DNA of 64,000 bases, taken from contig DFXZ01000005.1 in NCBI GenBank assembly GCA_002381805.1, positions 62,001-126,000 on the forward strand, written 5' to 3'. The notes under the pieces are model-generated. The model was not told the DNA's origin and searched no databases. It saw nothing but the letters and a program-made list of their open reading frames with translations. The stretch is from Bdellovibrio sp. UBA4095. Its GTDB lineage: Bacteria > Bdellovibrionota > Bdellovibrionia > Bdellovibrionales > Bdellovibrionaceae. Made by a program: the position numbers and the translations under genes. This document shows, piece by piece, positions 42,695 through 52,277 of this stretch (positions are counted from its first letter, which is position 1; each line of letters begins with the position of its first letter).

Positions 42695-43842
42695 TTCGAA
42701 AGGTACTCATCCAATGCTTGAACAACTCTTCGGGTCGCGCCTTTATCGCCTAAATGCTGGCGTAAATGACCTAAGGAATTAATAACTTCAGACTTGTACT
42801 GAGGTTCTGTGATGTATCTTTCCAACAGAGCCGCCATTTTTTCAGGTGTCACGTCCTCTTGAAATCTTTCAGGAACAGCTTCTTTATTAAGAATTAAGTT
42901 CACGAGTCCGTAGTATTGGGTACCACGTACAAAAGCTTTCGCGAATATTCCTGTCAGCCACTTCATCTTATACATGATGACCATGGGCTTTTTAAGTAAG
43001 CCCACTTGTAAAGTAGCTGTGCCTGAAGCGACCAGCATCATATCTACCAAATGGATCATGCGGAAAGGTTCGTCCTTAAGCAGGATGTAGGGCAAACGGA
43101 AGTCCTCAAGATAATCCTGCATCTGTTCTTTGGAAAAAGTCGGAGCCGTCAAGATCACGACTTTTAAATTTGCATATTTCTTGGCTAGTATTCGCGCCGT
43201 ATCCAGCTGAATCTGAAAATGCTGCTTCAATTCTTGCCGCCGACTGCCCGGCATCAAACCCAAAACGATTTCGTTATCACTAATTCCACACTGATTGCGG
43301 TGAGTTTTGCGGTACTCAACATCTTCGAAAAGTCTGTCGTCCATTTCGTCCAACAATGGATGACCTACGAAATCGACCGGAACTCCATGCTCTTCATAAA
43401 AGGCCGACTCAAACGGAAATAACACAAAAACTTTTTTGCAGTATTTTTTGATCGTCTTAACTCGTCCTTTGCGCCATGCCCACACCTGTGGCGAAATATA
43501 ATAGACCACTGGTATTCCCAAGGCATGAAGCTTCTTGGCTAACATCAGATTGAATTCGGGATAGTCCATGACGATGGCTACTTTAGGTCGACGCTTTTCA
43601 GCTTCCTCAACAAGCCTATCAAAAACGCCTTTTAAATGACTGTATTGAGAAATGATCTCCGCAGCGCCGACGACGGCCATTTCTTCGGACTTACCGAGAC
43701 GTTCGAATCCCAGGTCTTCCATATCTTGACTGCCAACTCCAAAGGCTTTGACAGCACGTCGCTGCGTTTTCCACGTTTCCAAGATCCGCTGAGCATAAGT
43801 TACACTTGAGGCCTCGGCCGCAACGATCAATACCTGATCCAT
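42691..43842 (-). CDS. lpxB: Lipid-A-disaccharide synthase
   Basis: The 383-residue GT19 enzyme makes the lipid A disaccharide from two UDP-sugar acyl precursors. It has GLMPGSRRQELKQHF and the PVVYYISPQVWAWRKGRVK segment conserved in LpxB. It lies next to lpxK and the oxidoreductase, with one-base and four-base overlaps. The assignment is firm from motifs and synteny. Confidence 0.95.
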   Translation of the reverse strand: MDQVLIVAAEASSVTYAQRILETWKTQRRAVKAFGVGSQDMEDLGFERLGKSEEMAVVGAAEIISQYSHLKGVFDRLVEEAEKRRPKVAIVMDYPEFNLMLAKKLHALGIPVVYYISPQVWAWRKGRVKTIKKYCKKVFVLFPFESAFYEEHGVPVDFVGHPLLDEMDDRLFEDVEYRKTHRNQCGISDNEIVLGLMPGSRRQELKQHFQIQLDTARILAKKYANLKVVILTAPTFSKEQMQDYLEDFRLPYILLKDEPFRMIHLVDMMLVASGTATLQVGLLKKPMVIMYKMKWLTGIFAKAFVRGTQYYGLVNLILNKEAVPERFQEDVTPEKMAALLERYITEPQYKSEVINSLGHLRQHLGDKGATRRVVQALDEYLSK

Positions 43843-44765
43843 TATCCCTCGATCATTCTGCGCACCTCTTCGATAGCCCGAAGAGCCTGAAGTCCATCAA
43901 TTCCAGTGACTTCAAGTGGTTGTTTTTTTAGCACCGCATGAACAAATGAATCCGTTTCCTTCTGGAGGGCGTCTGCTTTTTCAACTGTCCAGCGAGTAAT
44001 TTTAACTAACTCTTCCCCGCCCGAGCCAATCTGAACTTTCTCGAGCTCATGATTGCCAGTATTGGCAAAAAGCGTGCAGTCATCCTGCAGAACGCGGATA
44101 CTACGCTGAGTTCCCGATGAAACTCTGCTAACATTGATGATACCCAAAACTCCATTTTTCATCTTGATAGAAACTGTCGCCGTATCAAGTTCTTGAGATA
44201 CCAGCTTGGTCCCCGAGCACATCATGGACTCAATTTCGCTGCCACTAAGCCAGAACAACAGATCCATATCGTGAATCATCAGGTCATGAAGAACACTGAC
44301 GTCAGCTCCGCGAGTTTTATAGGGAGCCATGCGAGTCAGTTCGATAACCTTGGGTGAATTTAAATGTTTTTTTAGTTCTACAACAGAAGGATTAAATCTT
44401 TCAATGTGCCCCACCGCAAGAAGCAGTTGCCGGCGCTCTGCCAAAGTCACCAGTTCTTCGGCCTGATCGATCGTCGCCGTAATTGGTTTTTCGACATTAA
44501 CATGAATATCGTTATCTAAGAATACTTTCGCAAGTTCGTAGTGATTAAGAGTATTGGCAGCAATGGTTACCATATCAACCTGACCAATAAGATCCTGGGG
44601 TCGGTGGAAGCTCTTCACTCCAAGCTCCCCAGCCACCTTATCCGCCTGAACCGGAACATGATCACAAACCCCAATCAACTCGACGTCAGGATTGTTCTGA
44701 TATTTCTGGGCGTGAAATCTGCCCAGGTAACCGACACCAACTACTGCACCACGCAACTTACTCAT
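43842..44765 (-). CDS. Gfo/Idh/MocA oxidoreductase, GnnA candidate
   Basis: The product (307 residues) has a Rossmann start VVGVGYLGRFHAQKY and the family EKPI motif (NVEKPITAT), with catalytic-region HDLMIHDMDLL. Its place between lpxA and lpxB suggests a role in precursor sugar chemistry. The gnnA gene of Acidithiobacillus ferrooxidans oxidises UDP-GlcNAc before amination to the 3-amino sugar. Since Bdellovibrio lipid A carries 2,3-diamino-glucose, GnnA is a reasonable guess. No GnnB transaminase is present in this window. Confidence 0.7.
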   Translation of the reverse strand: MSKLRGAVVGVGYLGRFHAQKYQNNPDVELIGVCDHVPVQADKVAGELGVKSFHRPQDLIGQVDMVTIAANTLNHYELAKVFLDNDIHVNVEKPITATIDQAEELVTLAERRQLLLAVGHIERFNPSVVELKKHLNSPKVIELTRMAPYKTRGADVSVLHDLMIHDMDLLFWLSGSEIESMMCSGTKLVSQELDTATVSIKMKNGVLGIINVSRVSSGTQRSIRVLQDDCTLFANTGNHELEKVQIGSGGEELVKITRWTVEKADALQKETDSFVHAVLKKQPLEVTGIDGLQALRAIEEVRRMIEG

Positions 44766-45582
44766 CGTCTTGCCATCCCTTCGGACTTCGATCCACCGCT
44801 ATACCGCGTTTGGAACTTTTGATGAAATTAATGAAGTACTCAATGTTAGGGCTCATCTGGCATTCCGCCTTGATGCGCTCAATACCTTCTTCAACCGTGT
44901 GCGAACCCATAATTATAATACGAATGGCTTTGTGAACATTTGCCACTTCTTCGCGACTGAAACCTTTTCGGGACAGACCGATTTTATTGGTCGCACGGAT
45001 CGTCGCGTAAGTTCCCTGAGCCCGAGAGAAAGGCAGAATGTCTTTGTTCACAATAGAAGAACCAGCGACAAATGCGCCACGTCCCACTTTAGTAAACTGA
45101 TTAAACGCACAGACACCGCCAATAGTGACGTTATCTTCGATTTCACAGTGCCCACCTAAGTGCGAGTTGTTGGCAATGACCACATTGCTTCCGATTTTGC
45201 AGTCATGCCCCACGTGAGTGTAAGCCATAAAATAACAATTATTGCCAATTTCTGTAATACCGTCGCCTTTGCTTGTTGCCAGGTTTACGGTGGAAAACTC
45301 TCTAAAAATATTATTATTCCCAATGATCAGTTTCGTCGGTTCGCCTTTATAAGACAAATCCTGCGGAGCCCCGCCAATAACGGCTCCTGGGCAAAAATGA
45401 TTATTCTCGCCAATCTCCAGAATTCCCCCGCGGGAACCTAAAGTGACATGACCTTCCACGAAGGTGCCTTTTCCAATTTTAACTTTACCTTGAATCAAGC
45501 AGTACGGACCAATTTCAACGTCGTCGGCCAATTCAACATCAGGGGATAAAACACTGCTTGGGTGTACTTTATAATTTGCCAT
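44758..45582 (-). CDS. lpxA: LpxA-type UDP-sugar acyltransferase
   Basis: The product (274 residues) is a left-handed beta-helix of hexapeptide repeats with the catalytic histidine in YTHVGHDCKIG and the C-terminal helical domain (RKGFSREEVANVHKAIR). It acylates the 3-position of the lipid A precursor, possibly as an amide if the substrate is the 3-amino sugar. It is immediately upstream of the oxidoreductase in an 8-base overlap. The canonical neighbours lpxD and fabZ are absent. Confidence 0.93.
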   Translation of the reverse strand: MANYKVHPSSVLSPDVELADDVEIGPYCLIQGKVKIGKGTFVEGHVTLGSRGGILEIGENNHFCPGAVIGGAPQDLSYKGEPTKLIIGNNNIFREFSTVNLATSKGDGITEIGNNCYFMAYTHVGHDCKIGSNVVIANNSHLGGHCEIEDNVTIGGVCAFNQFTKVGRGAFVAGSSIVNKDILPFSRAQGTYATIRATNKIGLSRKGFSREEVANVHKAIRIIIMGSHTVEEGIERIKAECQMSPNIEYFINFIKSSKRGIAVDRSPKGWQDDE

Positions 45583-45604
45583 GAACTACATATTCCTAAA
45601 TCAA

Positions 45605-45628
45605 GAAAGGGCCTTTTCAGGCCCTTTC
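45605..45628. terminator. Hairpin between skp and lpxA
   Basis: GAAAGGGCC at 45605-45613 and GGCCCTTTC at 45620-45628 are a perfect 9-bp stem with a 6-base loop. It lies in the 55-base gap between the skp stop (45638) and lpxA start (45582). The downstream sequence is only moderately T-rich, so it may attenuate lipid A genes relative to skp/bamA. Confidence 0.5.
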
Positions 45629-45637
45629 GTTTCTCAA

Positions 45638-46141
45638 CTACTTTTGTTTCTCGTAGGCCTTAATCACTTCTTCAGTCATGTCGGCGTCCGGAGTTGCGTA
45701 AAGCACCATTTGGCTATTTTCGATAACCATCGTGTAGCCTTTCTCTTTAGCAAGATTCGCAATTACTTTTCTCATCTTTTCCAAGATAGGAGCTGTCAAA
45801 TCACGCTCTTTCTTTTGGATATCAAGCTGGCTCTTTCCTACTATCTCACGATAGTTCATCATTTCAGCTTGGAATTCAGCCTGTTTTTTGCCAAGCGCTT
45901 CCTCAGAAAGAACTGACTTTTTCTTTTCCAAGTCTTCGCCCATCTTTTTCAGATCAGCTTCTTTTTTTTCTAATTCTTTTTTCTTTTTATTAAACTCGCC
46001 TTCCAATTCAGCTTTAGCTTTCTTACCCGCTGAAGTTGTTTGAATCGCCTTTTGCATATCAACGAATCCAACTTTTGAGTCTGCGGCCTGGGCCAAAGAT
46101 GCTGTCATGAGCAAGCTCAACACCAATACTGATTTTTTCAT
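45638..46141 (-). CDS. skp: OmpH/Skp periplasmic chaperone
   Basis: The 167-residue protein has a signal peptide (MKKSVLVLSLLMTASLAQA), the VGFVDMQKAIQ start of the mature domain, and the long Lys/Glu-rich coiled-coil tentacles of Skp (residues 60-120). It chaperones unfolded outer-membrane proteins. The ATG at 46141 follows AAGGAGGATC, a strong site. It is directly downstream of bamA as in many bacteria. Confidence 0.92.
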   Translation of the reverse strand: MKKSVLVLSLLMTASLAQAADSKVGFVDMQKAIQTTSAGKKAKAELEGEFNKKKKELEKKEADLKKMGEDLEKKKSVLSEEALGKKQAEFQAEMMNYREIVGKSQLDIQKKERDLTAPILEKMRKVIANLAKEKGYTMVIENSQMVLYATPDADMTEEVIKAYEKQK

Positions 46142-46189
46142 TTTAAGATCCTCCTTAATATTTTTAAATCCATCTCGAATCAAACGAAC

Positions 46190-48580
46190 TTAGAAACTAG
46201 GTCCGATTGAAAATTCAAACACTGTCGGCTCTTGATAGTACGGATCGCGATTCAACGGGAAGCCCCATTCAAATCGCAACACGCCGATCGGCGAATACCA
46301 ACGAATACCGAAACCAACGTCAGCATAGAAGTTACCTTCTGCCAAAACATTATCCGCGGCACCCACGTCAAAGAAAGCAGCTCCCATGATGCCAGCTTCC
46401 TTAACCAAAGGGAACTGTAATTCAGTCTGGTACATCGCCTGCTGAGTACCCCCGAAAAATCTCATAGAGCGTTTTTCGATTTCACTATCAGGCAAGGTCG
46501 GGTTGTCCGCTTTGATTTGATCGAATACCTTTTGCGATCGCTTCATAAGACCTACACGGTACGAGCGATAACCTCTTAAAGAGTATGGTCCACCCAAAAG
46601 GTAGAGTTCACTGAAGGGCACTGGATTGTCGTTCAGTGAATCGATACGTGCATATTGCAAGGAGTTTCTCCAAACCACATCCCAGAAGATATTCTTAAAG
46701 AAACGGAAGTTTGCATTTCCCCGAGTGTATTTGAGAGATCCTCCCAAACCGGCATATTCAAACGAAGCACTCGTATAAATACCTTTGGTCGGCATTTGAC
46801 GATCATTTCTTGTGTCGTACTCCAAAGTCCCTGTTAAAGAGCTTGTCTCTCCTGACGCGGTTTCAAGAGGGAACAAGTCGCGATCGGTAATGACATTACC
46901 TTCACTATCTTTGCGCTCAGTAAGTTGCGACTTATCATACTTATAGCGAAGAACTCCACGAGTGTAATCGCCAAGAGGATGACCTAAACGAACAGCTCCA
47001 CCCGTGTGATTCTCGTCAAAGTCCAAACGACCTGTGTTCGCACTTTGATAAACGTCGGCACCAACGGACCAAAGCGTGTCGCGGAAATATGGCTCCGTGA
47101 AAGACAAGCTGTAGTAGCTTCCTGTACCGCTTAAATTAAGTGAAGCGCCAAGATTTTGTCCTTTACCCAAGAAGTTGGCCTGACTGACCGACCCCTGCAA
47201 GGTGAAACCTTGAGATGTCCCGTAACCAGCACCGAGCTGAATCTGTCCGGTATTTCTTTCTTTCACGGCGATGTCGACATTCATCACATCCGTGCGCTCT
47301 GGATCGATTGCGGTTTTAAAATTCACTTCTTCGAAGAATCCAAGTCGCTGAATGTTCTCTAGAGACTGACGACGGCGTGTCTCGTTGTAAAGTTCACCCT
47401 CAAGAATTTTAAGTTCCCGGCGCACAACTTTATCGCGAGTCTTAGAGTTGCCGACGACATTGATCTTGCCGAAATAAACTTTAGAGCCTTTGTCGAATTC
47501 AAAGACCAAATCAACTTTTCGCTCTTTATCATTAAATCGAGTGCGTGGAATAACGTTGGCATAGGCATAACCAAGATCACCGTACTTCGCAGTCAGCTCA
47601 CCGATATCTTTTTGCAAGACATCATAGGCAAAGACGCCATTCTCGTCGATAGTAACCAAACTTTGTAGTTCGTCTCGCGGAAAAAGAATATCACCTGCAA
47701 AGTCGACTTCGCCAACGTGATACTGCTCGCCCTCTTCGACTCGAATAGTGATGTAGATATTTTTCTTATCTGGAGTGACCGTCACTTGAGGGCGATCAAC
47801 TTTTGCTTGAACATAACCTTGGTTGTAATAAAGGAATCTTAAAATTTGAACGTCTCGCTCAAACATTTCCTGCTTGTACTGACCAGAGCCACTCAGACCC
47901 GAGAAAAAGCCACCCTCTTGAGTCAGCATTTTGGACTTCAGTTGACTATCGCCTAGATGCTTGTTGCCAAGAAAAGTGATCTTCTTAACTTTGACTTTGT
48001 CGTTCTCGTTAATCTTAAAAACAAGACGGACAGTTTCGTCTTTCTTCACATCCTCGACGGCATAGTCGATCTTGGCGAGAAAGAAACCTTTGTCTTCGTA
48101 AAGCTTTTGAATTTTCTCGACCGACTCTTTAACCTTGGCCATGTCCAACAACTGATAGGCTTTTAAACCAGCTGCATCAGCAATATCATCAGACTTTACT
48201 TCGCTATTGCCTTGATAAACGATCTCGACCAGAGAAGGTTTTTCTAAAACTTTGAAAGTTAAAATAACTTCTTGTCCAGTGACCTGACGGTCTACTTCGA
48301 TATTATTAAAGTAACCCAATCTGAAAAGCGCTTCGACATCTCGGCGAATATTGTCTGCCGAGTACGGCTGTCCCACCTGAGAAGTGACCTTCGCAAGAAT
48401 GGCGTCTTTTTCAATTTTTCTGTTTCCAGTGACTTCAACTTTTTGAATGGTGCCGTTCACAGTGGGCTGCGCTTTTGCGGCGACAGGTCTTTTGGGAGCG
48501 GTTTTCTTCTTTGCCGGAGGCGCCGAAAAAGCCGAAGAGGTCATAATCGTAATCAACAATGCACAAAGAAGCTTAATCAA
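46190..48580 (-). CDS. bamA: Outer-membrane protein assembly factor BamA
   Basis: The product (796 residues) has a signal peptide, five POTRA domains to about residue 400 (VEVTGNRKIEKDAILAKV, TFLGNKHLGDSQLKSKM, NVVGNSKTRDKVVRRELKI) and a C-terminal 16-strand barrel ending in a phenylalanine (EFSIGPSF). The start is a TTG at 48580 with AAGGAATT upstream. It inserts beta-barrel proteins in the outer membrane and is followed by skp and the lpx genes. Confidence 0.95.
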   Translation of the reverse strand: MIKLLCALLITIMTSSAFSAPPAKKKTAPKRPVAAKAQPTVNGTIQKVEVTGNRKIEKDAILAKVTSQVGQPYSADNIRRDVEALFRLGYFNNIEVDRQVTGQEVILTFKVLEKPSLVEIVYQGNSEVKSDDIADAAGLKAYQLLDMAKVKESVEKIQKLYEDKGFFLAKIDYAVEDVKKDETVRLVFKINENDKVKVKKITFLGNKHLGDSQLKSKMLTQEGGFFSGLSGSGQYKQEMFERDVQILRFLYYNQGYVQAKVDRPQVTVTPDKKNIYITIRVEEGEQYHVGEVDFAGDILFPRDELQSLVTIDENGVFAYDVLQKDIGELTAKYGDLGYAYANVIPRTRFNDKERKVDLVFEFDKGSKVYFGKINVVGNSKTRDKVVRRELKILEGELYNETRRRQSLENIQRLGFFEEVNFKTAIDPERTDVMNVDIAVKERNTGQIQLGAGYGTSQGFTLQGSVSQANFLGKGQNLGASLNLSGTGSYYSLSFTEPYFRDTLWSVGADVYQSANTGRLDFDENHTGGAVRLGHPLGDYTRGVLRYKYDKSQLTERKDSEGNVITDRDLFPLETASGETSSLTGTLEYDTRNDRQMPTKGIYTSASFEYAGLGGSLKYTRGNANFRFFKNIFWDVVWRNSLQYARIDSLNDNPVPFSELYLLGGPYSLRGYRSYRVGLMKRSQKVFDQIKADNPTLPDSEIEKRSMRFFGGTQQAMYQTELQFPLVKEAGIMGAAFFDVGAADNVLAEGNFYADVGFGIRWYSPIGVLRFEWGFPLNRDPYYQEPTVFEFSIGPSF

Positions 48581-48721
48581 AGTTCAATTCCTTAGTATGC
48601 CCCCACGTAACCCTGGGCGAAATTTAAAATCTATAAGATTTCTCAATACTTACACTTATGTGGGGAGAATCGTAACTTAAGACCAAGGTCCTGTCAAAGA
48701 AGACGCAATGCGCCTGACTCT

Positions 48722-49405
48722 CTAAGCCTGCCAGAGACCGTCTTTCATTCTGTATACTTTGGGAAATCGGGTCGCAAATGCAAGATCATGAGTCACCACC
48801 ACAAGGGCTAACTTCATCTCTTCTTTAAGCTTGAAGAACAAATCTTGAATTTTTGCACTTGTGGTTGAGTCGAGGTTGCCCGTCGGCTCGTCCGCAAACA
48901 AAATCTTCGGATGACGAACCAATGCACGGGCGATAGCAACGCGTTGCAACTCACCGCCGGACAACTGATTGGGGTAGTGCTCTTTTCGGTCAAACAGACC
49001 CATGAAATTCAACAAGTGCTGGGCCTTCTCCTTCGCTTCTTTGACATTTTCGCCCGCAACACGACAAGGAATCATCACGTTTTCAAGTGCAGTAAATTCG
49101 CCCAATAAGTGATGGAATTGAAAAACGAAACCCATTTCGCTGTTACGAAATTTTGACAGTTCTTCATCGTTCATTGCCAAAAGATCGCGGCCTTCACAAT
49201 AGAGTTCACCCCGGTTCGGACGGTCCAAAGTTCCCATGATCTGCAGCAACGTACTTTTCCCAGCTCCAGAAGACCCCAAGATGGCAAAAGCCTCTCCCTC
49301 TTTGATCTCCAAACTGATGCCTCTTAAAATCTCGAGTTCACCCGTGCCTTGAGCATAGGACTTATGAATATCAACAGCTTTTAGGAGTGTACCGACATTA
49401 TTCAT
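48722..49405 (-). CDS. lolD: Lipoprotein-release ABC ATPase LolD
   Basis: This 227-residue ATPase has Walker A GSSGAGKSTLLQI, signature LSGGELQRVAIARAL and Walker B ILFADEPTGNLDS, the LolD/MacB-type subgroup. It drives release of lipoproteins from the inner membrane. It overlaps its permease gene by eight bases. The operon lies upstream of bamA. Confidence 0.9.
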   Translation of the reverse strand: MNNVGTLLKAVDIHKSYAQGTGELEILRGISLEIKEGEAFAILGSSGAGKSTLLQIMGTLDRPNRGELYCEGRDLLAMNDEELSKFRNSEMGFVFQFHHLLGEFTALENVMIPCRVAGENVKEAKEKAQHLLNFMGLFDRKEHYPNQLSGGELQRVAIARALVRHPKILFADEPTGNLDSTTSAKIQDLFFKLKEEMKLALVVVTHDLAFATRFPKVYRMKDGLWQA

Positions 49406-50627
49406 TACGGAGTCCTTCCATCGGAGTCAAATTTCCGCCACGGCGAGCTGGCGCCAAAGTCGCAAGAAAACATATCAGCATCGTGGCCGCACAAATGGCA
49501 ATAGTGTCAATAAAACGAATATTCAGCTGTATGCCATCAAGGCGATAAACCTCTCCAGCAATCAGACCTAAACGATTTTGAGCGATATTAAAAAGAACGC
49601 AAAGGAAAAGGCCTAAAATAAAACCTAAAATCAAGCCCACGCCCCCCAAGAAAAGCCCCTGAAAAGTAAATATTTTGATAACGTCTTTCTTGGACAATCC
49701 CACGGTCTTTAAAATCGCAATGTCTTTATAGCGCTGAACGACGTTCACAAATAGAGTTGAAGAGATATTGAAGGCTGCAACAAAAATGATAATTGAAATA
49801 ACCAAAAAAATTCCAGGTCGCTCGACATTGACCGCTTCAAAGAGGTTTTCATTCGAATCTCTCCAGTCCCTCACCCAGTAGGGCGAACCGAGCAATTGAC
49901 CTAGATTCAGCGCTGCCGTCCGAGCGTAATCGATGTCTTCAAATTTAAGAATCAAACCGGAATAGCGATCACCTATGTCTGCTAACTTCTGTGCCGAAAC
50001 AAGGTCCGCAACTATAAACCTCTCGTTCCAGTCGTACTTGCCAAGATCCATAATCCCCTGAATCTTGAACTCGCCCAAACGGCGCTGAAACTTTGATGGG
50101 TCGACTGTATCTGCGACCGGCACAACCACTCTGAATGTGTCGCCAATAGCCAGCCCCATCTTTTCGGCTAAACCTTTGCCGATCAAAGCCAAAGGTACTT
50201 CCGAAGATTCTTTCAAATCACCGGACCCGCTAAGGATACGCTTTTCAAAGTTCAACACTTGAGCCATGCGATCTGTATCTAGCCCTTCTATAAGCACCCC
50301 AGAAATCTGCCCCTTGTGGGCCAAGATCGCCTCAATAAAAACAAATCGCGCCGAAGAAATAAGGGAAGGCTCCGCTTTTGCAATGCGCTCTTCCAGCTCT
50401 TTCCAATCATCCGGGAAACGAGAACGTTTCACGACCTGAGCATGACCGGAAACATCAGCCATAGCTGTTTTTAGAGTAGATTCAAAGCCACTCATCACAG
50501 CCATGGAAACGACAAGAGCTGCAACTCCCAGCACCAGCCCCAAGAGGGCTAAGGGCGCGGATCCACCGAAAAAAGTTTTCCGCGAGAAAAGGAGCTTCCA
50601 AGAAAGCCAGGCAAGCGAAGACTTCAC
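49398..50627 (-). CDS. Lipoprotein-release permease LolC/LolE
   Basis: The 409-residue product has an N-terminal transmembrane helix, a large periplasmic domain (residues 45-270) and three C-terminal transmembrane helices of the FtsX/MacB fold (DIAILKTVGLSKKDVIKIF between them). Only one permease gene is present, so a homodimeric LolF-like form is likely. The start is GTG at 50627 overlapping the prfB stop as GTGA. It recruits lipoproteins for LolA in the periplasm. Confidence 0.88.
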   Translation of the reverse strand: MKSSLAWLSWKLLFSRKTFFGGSAPLALLGLVLGVAALVVSMAVMSGFESTLKTAMADVSGHAQVVKRSRFPDDWKELEERIAKAEPSLISSARFVFIEAILAHKGQISGVLIEGLDTDRMAQVLNFEKRILSGSGDLKESSEVPLALIGKGLAEKMGLAIGDTFRVVVPVADTVDPSKFQRRLGEFKIQGIMDLGKYDWNERFIVADLVSAQKLADIGDRYSGLILKFEDIDYARTAALNLGQLLGSPYWVRDWRDSNENLFEAVNVERPGIFLVISIIIFVAAFNISSTLFVNVVQRYKDIAILKTVGLSKKDVIKIFTFQGLFLGGVGLILGFILGLFLCVLFNIAQNRLGLIAGEVYRLDGIQLNIRFIDTIAICAATMLICFLATLAPARRGGNLTPMEGLRNE

Positions 50628-51755
50628 TTGGAAGCAACCTCAGATGTCAGTTGAGATTTAAGATAAGCCATAATAAAGCCTTCAATTTCGCCATTCATAA
50701 CATCATCAACCTGATTTGTTTCAAAATCAGTCCGATGGTCTTTAACCATTTGATACGGGTGCATAACATAGGAGCGAATCTGCGAGCCCCACTCGTTGGC
50801 TTTTTTCTGCGCATTCATCGCATCTTTTTCCGCATTTCGCTTTTCGATTTCGATTTCATAGAGTCGAGCTTTAAGCATCTTTAAAGCTTTTTCTCGGTTT
50901 TGAATCTGAGACCGCTCCATTTGACATGACACGATCACTCCGGATGGAATGTGATGCATTCTTACCGCAGAATCAGTTCTGTTGACGTGCTGTCCACCAG
51001 CACCGCTGGCGCGAAAAGTTTCGACTCGAAGATCGTCGGGACGAACTTCAATATTGATGTCATCATCCACCTCGGCCCACGCAAAGACCGAAGCAAAAGA
51101 GGTGTGTCTGCGAGCGTTTGAATCAAAAGGTGAAATCCGCACTAAACGATGAACTCCAGATTCGGCCTTTAAATACCCGTAAGCATAAGGCCCTTCAATT
51201 AAGAGTGTGCAGGATTTGATTCCAGCACCCTCACCTTCGGTCATCTCGACAACACTGCACTTAAATCCATGCTCATCTGCATAGCGCATATACATTCGCA
51301 GCAGCATTTCTGCCCAGTCGCAGGATTCTGTCCCACCGGCCCCAGAGTTAATCGACAAATATGTATTGTGAGAATCAAGTTCTCCATTAAGGACTCGTTT
51401 TAACTCAAGCTCCTGGCCATACTTTTCCAAGCCAGCCACTTCCGCTTTCACTTCGAGAAAACTGTCTTCGTCCTGAGCCTCTACCGCCATTTCCAGCAGA
51501 ACACTAGCGTCGCTAAGACGATTCGCGAAAGAATCGAATTCACCGACTGCTTTTTCCAGCAACGTTTTCTCTTTGTTCAACTTTTGCATTTCTGCGGGTT
51601 TTTCCCAAAGTGCGGGATTTTCAATCTGAAGGGCCAATTCATCAAGGCGCTTCTTTTTGCGGTCTAAGTCAAAGATACCCCCGAAGTTCCTTTGCGAAAC
51701 TCTCGAGGGAATTGATTTTACTCTTAATTTCAGATGCTTCAGTTGTGATCGACAT
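50624..51755 (-). CDS. prfB: Peptide chain release factor 2 with programmed frameshift
   Basis: The protein is 376 residues after a +1 shift. The first 28 codons from ATG 51755 end in an in-frame TGA; reading shifts one base and continues from 51670. The product has GAGGQHVNRTDSAVRM, with the GGQ that catalyses release, and RISPFDSNARRHTSF with the SPF anticodon-like tripeptide that reads UGA/UAA. The frameshift autoregulates RF2 amount. It is upstream of the lol genes. Confidence 0.95.
51669..51685 (-). promoter_or_regulatory. prfB: RF2 programmed +1 frameshift site
   Basis: On the minus strand the sequence CGGGGGTATCTTTGAC includes the canonical internal SD-like GGGGG, the slippery CTT, the UGA stop at 51669-51671 and the following C. 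Low RF2 slows termination and lets the ribosome slip to make more RF2. This matches the well-known prfB site. Confidence 0.93.
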
Positions 51756-51829
51756 AGGACACAGTTTAGTCACGCCGCTTTTGGAGTCAAGATGCGTCGT
51801 CCATTGGCGCTAGAAAAAGTCCGAGAGAT

Positions 51830-52276
51830 CTAATCTTTTTGCAATAGAACTGAAAAAACCTTGTCCTGCAGACCCAGCATTCTTTTGGCATCGGCCTCAG
51901 AAGTCTCATGGTCATACCCTAGAAGATGTAACACACCATGCAACAACATATAGCCCAGCTCTTGTTGGTAGCTTAACTGATGCTCCACGGCCTGACGCTT
52001 AAGGACTTCGGGACATAGTATCAGCTCCCCCAAAGAGTCTGGATCCATGGAATCGAAACTCAAAACATCTGTGGCATAATCCTTCTGCCGAAACTCAAAA
52101 TTGATTTTTTGAGCGGGCTTTTTATCAAGGAATACCAGCGTCAGATCCTTCTTTGCATTCGCAGAACTAAGAACTTTTCTTTTGCGAAGCTCAACCACCA
52201 GATTTTCCATCCATGAGTGAATAAACTTGCGCGGGACTGCATGTTTTTTGGATTCGTTGACAATTACCAAGTTCAT
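51830..52276 (-). CDS. ybeY: Endoribonuclease YbeY
   Basis: The 148-residue protein has the metal-binding motif HGVLHLLGYDHE of YbeY and the normal length of about 150. It functions in 16S rRNA maturation and ribosome quality control in the cytoplasm. The ATG at 52276 lies two bases after the upstream gene's stop. Only weak Shine-Dalgarno is visible. Neighbouring pgpH-like and prfB genes fit a translation-linked block. Confidence 0.9.
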   Translation of the reverse strand: MNLVIVNESKKHAVPRKFIHSWMENLVVELRKRKVLSSANAKKDLTLVFLDKKPAQKINFEFRQKDYATDVLSFDSMDPDSLGELILCPEVLKRQAVEHQLSYQQELGYMLLHGVLHLLGYDHETSEADAKRMLGLQDKVFSVLLQKD

Positions 52277-52277
52277 T

